This document shows, piece after piece, positions 60,249 through 64,000 of a stretch of 64,000 nt of DNA. Numbering within the stretch: the first letter of the stretch is position 1; each line of letters opens with the position of its first letter. The notes under the pieces are model-generated. The model made no database searches. It was not told where the DNA came from and saw only the letters and a program-made list of their open reading frames with translations. This stretch comes from Eubacterium sp. AF16-48 (lineage in GTDB: Bacteria; Bacillota; Clostridia; Lachnospirales; Lachnospiraceae). The stretch is taken from positions 197,291 to 261,290 of the forward strand of contig NZ_QUHB01000003.1 of assembly GCF_003479405.1 (NCBI RefSeq). Reading direction: 5' to 3'. A program made the position numbers and the translations under genes.

Positions 60249-62882
60249 ATGGCAAACAAATGGGTGTACCTTTTTAGCGAAGGTAATGCTAACATGCGTG
60301 AGCTCCTCGGTGGTAAAGGTGCAAACCTTGCAGAAATGACAGGTTTAGGTCTTCCTGTACCACAGGGATTCACAATCACAACAGAAGCTTGTACTCAGTA
60401 TTATGAGGACGGAAGAGAAATCAATGATGAAATCCAGGGACAGATTAACGAATACATCGTTAAAATGGAAGAAATCACAGGTAAGAAGTTCGGAGATAAG
60501 GAAAATCCTCTCCTCGTATCTGTTCGTTCAGGAGCTAGAGCTTCTATGCCGGGTATGATGGATACTATCCTTAACCTTGGTCTTAACGAGACAGTTGTTA
60601 ATACAATTGCTGAAAAGTCAGGAAATGCTCGTTGGGCTTGGGACTGCTACAGAAGATTTATTCAGATGTATTCTGACGTAGTTATGGAAGTTGGTAAGAA
60701 ATACTTTGAAGAACTTATCGACAAGATGAAAGCTGATAGAGGTGTTCAGCAGGACGTAGAACTCACAGCTGATGACTTAAAGGAATTAGCAGCACAGTTC
60801 AAGGCTGAATACAAAGAAAAAATCGGTGAAGACTTCCCAGATGATCCTAAGGAACAGTTAATGGGAGCTATTAAGGCCGTATTTAGATCATGGGACAACC
60901 CACGTGCTAACGTTTACCGTCGTGACAACGATATCCCTTATTCATGGGGAACAGCTGTTAACGTACAGTCAATGGCATTTGGTAACATGGGTGATGACTG
61001 TGGTACAGGTGTTGCATTTACAAGAGATCCAGCAACTGGTGAGAAGAAGCTTATGGGTGAGTTCTTAAAGAACGCTCAGGGTGAAGACGTTGTTGCCGGT
61101 GTTAGAACACCAATGCCAATCGCTCAGATGGAACAGGAATTCCCAGAAGCATTCGCTGACTTTGTAAAGGTTTGTGAAACACTTGAAAACCATTACAGAG
61201 ATATGCAGGATATGGAATTTACAGTTGAAAACAGAAAATTATATATGTTACAGACAAGAAATGGTAAGAGAACAGCTCAGGCTGCTTTACAGATTGCTTG
61301 TGACCTTGTTGATGAAGGCATGAGAACAGAAGAAGAAGCTGTAGCTATGATCGATCCTAGAAACTTAGATACATTACTTCACCCACAGTTTGATGCTGCT
61401 GCTCTTAAGGCTGCTACACCAGCTGGTAAGGGACTTGGAGCTTCACCTGGAGCTGCTTGTGGTAAGGTTGTATTTACAGCTGATGATGCTGTTGAATGGA
61501 ATGCTAAGGGAGAAAAGGTTGTTTTAGTTCGTCTTGAAACATCTCCTGAAGACATTACAGGAATGAAGGCTTCACAGGGTATCTTAACAGTACGTGGTGG
61601 TATGACATCTCACGCAGCCGTTGTTGCTCGTGGTATGGGTACATGCTGTGTATCAGGTTGTGGTGATATCGCTATGGACGAAGCTAACAAGAAGTTCACA
61701 TTAGCTGGAAAAGAATATCACGAAGGAGATTACATCTCAATTGATGGTTCAACAGGTAACATTTACGATGGTATCATCCCTACAGTTGATGCTACAATCG
61801 CAGGCACATTTGGACGTATCATGGGATGGGCTGATAAATATAGAACACTTAAGGTTAGAACAAATGCTGATACACCAGCTGATGCTAAGAAAGCTAGAGA
61901 ACTTGGTGCAGAAGGTATCGGTCTTTGCCGTACAGAGCATATGTTCTTTGAAGAAGACAGAATTGCAGCTTTCAGAGAAATGATTTGTTCAGATACAGTT
62001 GAAGAAAGAGAAGCAGCTCTTGAAAAGATTCTTCCATACCAGCAGGGAGATTTCGAAGCTCTTTATGAAGCTCTTGAAGGAAACCCAGTTACAATCAGAT
62101 TCTTAGATCCACCTCTTCATGAATTCGTTCCTACAGAGGAAGATGATATTAAGAAACTTGCTGATGCTCAGGGTAAGACAGTAGAAGAAATCAAGACAAT
62201 TATTTCTTCACTTCACGAATTCAACCCTATGATGGGACACAGAGGACTTCGTCTTGCAGTTACATATCCTGAAATTGCTAAGATGCAGACTAAGGCTGTT
62301 ATCCGTGCTGCTATCAATGTACAGAAGAAGCACAGTGATTGGACAGTTAAACCTGAAATCATGATTCCATTGTCATGTGATGCTAAGGAATTAAAGTATG
62401 TTAAGGATATCGTAGTAGCAACAGCTGATGCTGAAATCGCAGCAGCAGGTGTTGAACTTGAATACCAGGTAGGTACAATGATCGAAATCCCTAGAGCAGC
62501 TCTTACAGCTGACGAAATCGCTAAGCAGGCAGACTTCTTCTGCTTCGGTACAAACGATTTAACACAGATGACATACGGATTCTCAAGAGATGATGCTGGT
62601 AAGTTCTTAGATGCTTACTATGATGCTAAGATCTTTGAAAATGATCCATTCGCTAAGTTAGATCAGGTTGGTGTTGGTAAGTTAATGGAAATGGCTATCA
62701 AACTTGGTAAGCCGGTTAACCCTAACCTTCACGTAGGTATCTGTGGAGAACATGGTGGAGATCCATCTTCAGTAGAATTCTGCCATAAGATTGGTCTTGA
62801 TTATGTATCATGTTCACCATTCCGTGTACCAATTGCTAGATTAGCAGCAGCTCAGGCAGCTATCGCAGAAAGTGGGAAATAA
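60249..62882 (+). CDS. ppdK: Pyruvate, phosphate dikinase
   Basis: The product has 877 residues. The N-terminal nucleotide-binding domain (about 1-340) starts VYLFSEGNANMRELLGGKGA and has GLPVPQGFTITTE. The central phosphohistidine domain has GGMTSHAAVVARGMGTCCV with the catalytic His. The C-terminal PEP/pyruvate domain (about 530-877) has LGAEGIGLCRTEHMFF, MGHRGLRLAVTYPEIA and HVGICGEHGGDPSSVEF. It interconverts PEP, AMP and PPi with pyruvate, ATP and phosphate, typical of anaerobic glycolysis. Codon use is biased as in highly expressed genes. AGGAGG precedes the ATG. Confidence 0.97.
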   Translation: MANKWVYLFSEGNANMRELLGGKGANLAEMTGLGLPVPQGFTITTEACTQYYEDGREINDEIQGQINEYIVKMEEITGKKFGDKENPLLVSVRSGARASMPGMMDTILNLGLNETVVNTIAEKSGNARWAWDCYRRFIQMYSDVVMEVGKKYFEELIDKMKADRGVQQDVELTADDLKELAAQFKAEYKEKIGEDFPDDPKEQLMGAIKAVFRSWDNPRANVYRRDNDIPYSWGTAVNVQSMAFGNMGDDCGTGVAFTRDPATGEKKLMGEFLKNAQGEDVVAGVRTPMPIAQMEQEFPEAFADFVKVCETLENHYRDMQDMEFTVENRKLYMLQTRNGKRTAQAALQIACDLVDEGMRTEEEAVAMIDPRNLDTLLHPQFDAAALKAATPAGKGLGASPGAACGKVVFTADDAVEWNAKGEKVVLVRLETSPEDITGMKASQGILTVRGGMTSHAAVVARGMGTCCVSGCGDIAMDEANKKFTLAGKEYHEGDYISIDGSTGNIYDGIIPTVDATIAGTFGRIMGWADKYRTLKVRTNADTPADAKKARELGAEGIGLCRTEHMFFEEDRIAAFREMICSDTVEEREAALEKILPYQQGDFEALYEALEGNPVTIRFLDPPLHEFVPTEEDDIKKLADAQGKTVEEIKTIISSLHEFNPMMGHRGLRLAVTYPEIAKMQTKAVIRAAINVQKKHSDWTVKPEIMIPLSCDAKELKYVKDIVVATADAEIAAAGVELEYQVGTMIEIPRAALTADEIAKQADFFCFGTNDLTQMTYGFSRDDAGKFLDAYYDAKIFENDPFAKLDQVGVGKLMEMAIKLGKPVNPNLHVGICGEHGGDPSSVEFCHKIGLDYVSCSPFRVPIARLAAAQAAIAESGK

Positions 62883-62892
62883 TCGTTTATGG

Positions 62893-63021
62893 TGTCAAAA
62901 GCCCCTAAACATCGGCAATTTCACAGTTTCTAAGGACTACTTGAAAGAGTACAAAAAGTTCGATAAAAACATGAAAAAAGCGGGTAAATGGGAAGACATC
63001 AACGTAACGATTACGGTTTGA
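62893..63021 (+). pseudogene. C-terminal fragment of a lost gene
   Basis: Immediately after ppdK a frame without a start encodes LNIGNFTVSKDYLKEYKKFD then KNMKKAGKWEDINVTITV before TGA. It looks like the last ~40 residues of a longer protein, followed by the terminator at 63033. The family is unrecognised. The fragment marks an old deletion between ppdK and the terminator. Confidence 0.35.
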
Positions 63022-63032
63022 TAAAAATAATC

Positions 63033-63068
63033 AGGGAATCATACTTTTAAAGTATGGTTCCCTTTTTG
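63033..63068 (+). terminator. Terminator after ppdK
   Basis: AGGGAAT-CATACTT pairs with AAGTATG-GTTCCCT, with a short loop and TTTTTG following. Confidence 0.85.
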
Positions 63069-63554
63069 TTATAGCGACGAGGCAAGTGGTCATCAGGCTT
63101 GCATGAATGAACATTTGCCGACCGCTAATCAGATGCGAGATATGCATAGCGTATCTCGTATCTGTTAAAAGAAGAAAAGTATTAATTCCAGGTTATCAAA
63201 AGTAGATTAAAAAATGAGGTTGGTTCTATTGCAAGATACGCATTTGTATATACAAATACATTCTTGTTAGGAAGAATCCTAAAACCTCCATATCTCAAAT
63301 GTTGTATTGGCGGGTGCATCTGCTTTGAGGAGATGTCAATTGGACACAAATATTCTAAATAATTTGAACTGAAATTTTGTAATTGATAAAATAATGAAAT
63401 ATCAATTTGATTATAGATATGGTAGAATATAGCTGTATAAATGTTGAGCGAAATATAATAACACGAGTATGGCGTGATAAAACACTAATGGCACTGTGTA
63501 TAAAATAGAAAATTGGGTAGATGATAAATTAAAATTTAGGGAGGTGAACATATA
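63069..63554. other. Gene-free stretch with one long hairpin
   Basis: No gene is seen. CAGAT-GCGAGATA pairs with TATCTCG-TATCTG (63130-63164), an imperfect stem of about 12 bp of unknown role. A weak promoter-like TATAAT at 63429-63449 cannot be placed with confidence. Confidence 0.4.
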
Positions 63555-64000
63555 TTGGCAAGAGCAAAATATCAGGTATTAGTCATTCCATATCATATTG
63601 AAAACGGCAATGTAAAATATTGCATATTTAAAAGAAATGATATGAAAGTATGGCAATTTATAGCAGGTGGTGGAGAAGATGAGGATGAAACTATAATAAT
63701 ATCTGCAAAACGAGAGGCATATGAAGAAGCAAACATAGGTATGGATTGTAAATATTCTGTGCTTGATACACAAAATAGCATACCAACATACTGTTTTAAA
63801 GAAGCAAGAAAAATATGGGGTGAAAATTGTTTGGTTATTCCTGAATATACATTTGCTGCTAGGATGAATACAACAATTTTGGAATTGTCTCAAGAGCATA
63901 CAAAATATGAATGGGTTGATTATAAAACTGCATTAAAAAGACTTAGATATGATAGTAATAAAACTGCGTTATGGGAATTAGATAGTAAAATTAAATTAGG
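63555..64000 (+). CDS. NUDIX hydrolase, 3' end outside the window
   Basis: The start is probably TTG 63555, with GGGAGGTG about ten bases upstream. The frame stays open to the edge. The first 110 residues have the NUDIX fold: VLVIPYHIENGNVKYCIFKR, then the box GGGEDEDETIIISAKREAYE then EANI (G-x5-E-x7-R-E-x2-E-E pattern), whose acids bind Mg2+. Such enzymes hydrolyse nucleoside diphosphates linked to another moiety. The substrate cannot be inferred from the visible part. Confidence 0.82.
   Translation, partial: MARAKYQVLVIPYHIENGNVKYCIFKRNDMKVWQFIAGGGEDEDETIIISAKREAYEEANIGMDCKYSVLDTQNSIPTYCFKEARKIWGENCLVIPEYTFAARMNTTILELSQEHTKYEWVDYKTALKRLRYDSNKTALWELDSKIKL

Noticed and set aside
1..64000. 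CRISPR arrays
   Set aside because: No regularly spaced direct repeats of about 25-40 bases were seen anywhere in the window.

Overview
The window looks like a chromosomal segment of a low-GC Clostridia, most likely a Lachnospiraceae gut anaerobe. This rests on the AT-rich codon use, the era / yqzL-like / recO / lipoprotein / glyQS / ppdK core order, a single-chain glycyl-tRNA synthetase, biotin uptake by BioY under BirA, and cell-wall proteins with FN3-like and cell-wall-binding repeats. No rRNA or convincing tRNA gene was seen.

Positions 1-24.6 kb are a decaying integrative-element or defence-type island. It opens with small zinc-ribbon and hypothetical genes, a ~460-nt highly structured non-coding RNA candidate (2190-2655), a truncated ParB-like gene, a RelBE-type pair whose toxin carries an in-frame stop, and oriT-like hairpins. 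An operon follows with a perfect consensus promoter overlapped by a palindrome: small protein, WYL regulator and endonuclease/exonuclease/phosphatase-fold enzyme. Next come about eight small unrecognised genes, two with internal duplications, then a frameshifted metallophosphatase cut by an IS110-family element. That element has a nonsense codon and a structured 3' RNA region. Three consecutive large serine recombinases follow, two of them broken. The island ends with an intact, separately promoted four-gene operon (GHKL ATPase plus a DUF6339-like protein with a GreA/B-C-like tail), a RhuM-like gene and a membrane protein. At least seven single-base lesions occur in this island. The long core genes at 52-63 kb have none, so real decay is more likely than sequencing error.

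Positions 24.7-36.3 kb hold a SulP anion transporter, a sigma factor fused to a large C-terminal region, an ArsC/Spx-like protein, a YjbR-MGMT fusion, an rtcB remnant and a second WYL-led operon (unknown membrane protein, TerB-like protein, Gly/Ala-rich membrane protein). An IS256-family element closes this part.

Positions 36.4-48.3 kb carry an orphan TAXI receptor next to a GltS permease, a doubly deleted iron alcohol dehydrogenase, a membrane-anchored LuxR-type regulator, a secreted FN3-like protein, an amidase, and an ABC exporter / glycosyltransferase / nucleotidyltransferase-fold cluster.

Positions 48.4-64 kb are mostly core: nth (minus strand), a degenerate CbiT-like protein, a 6S-like RNA candidate with its own promoter, birA (minus) divergent from bioY with a BirA-box-like operator between them, an M16C peptidase, era, recO, glyQS, ppdK, and a NUDIX gene running off the end.

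The best candidates for undescribed systems are the GHKL ATPase/DUF6339-GreC operon (18.2-22.4 kb), the WYL-TerB-glycine-rich membrane operon (30.3-34.5 kb) and the large structured RNA (2.2-2.65 kb).
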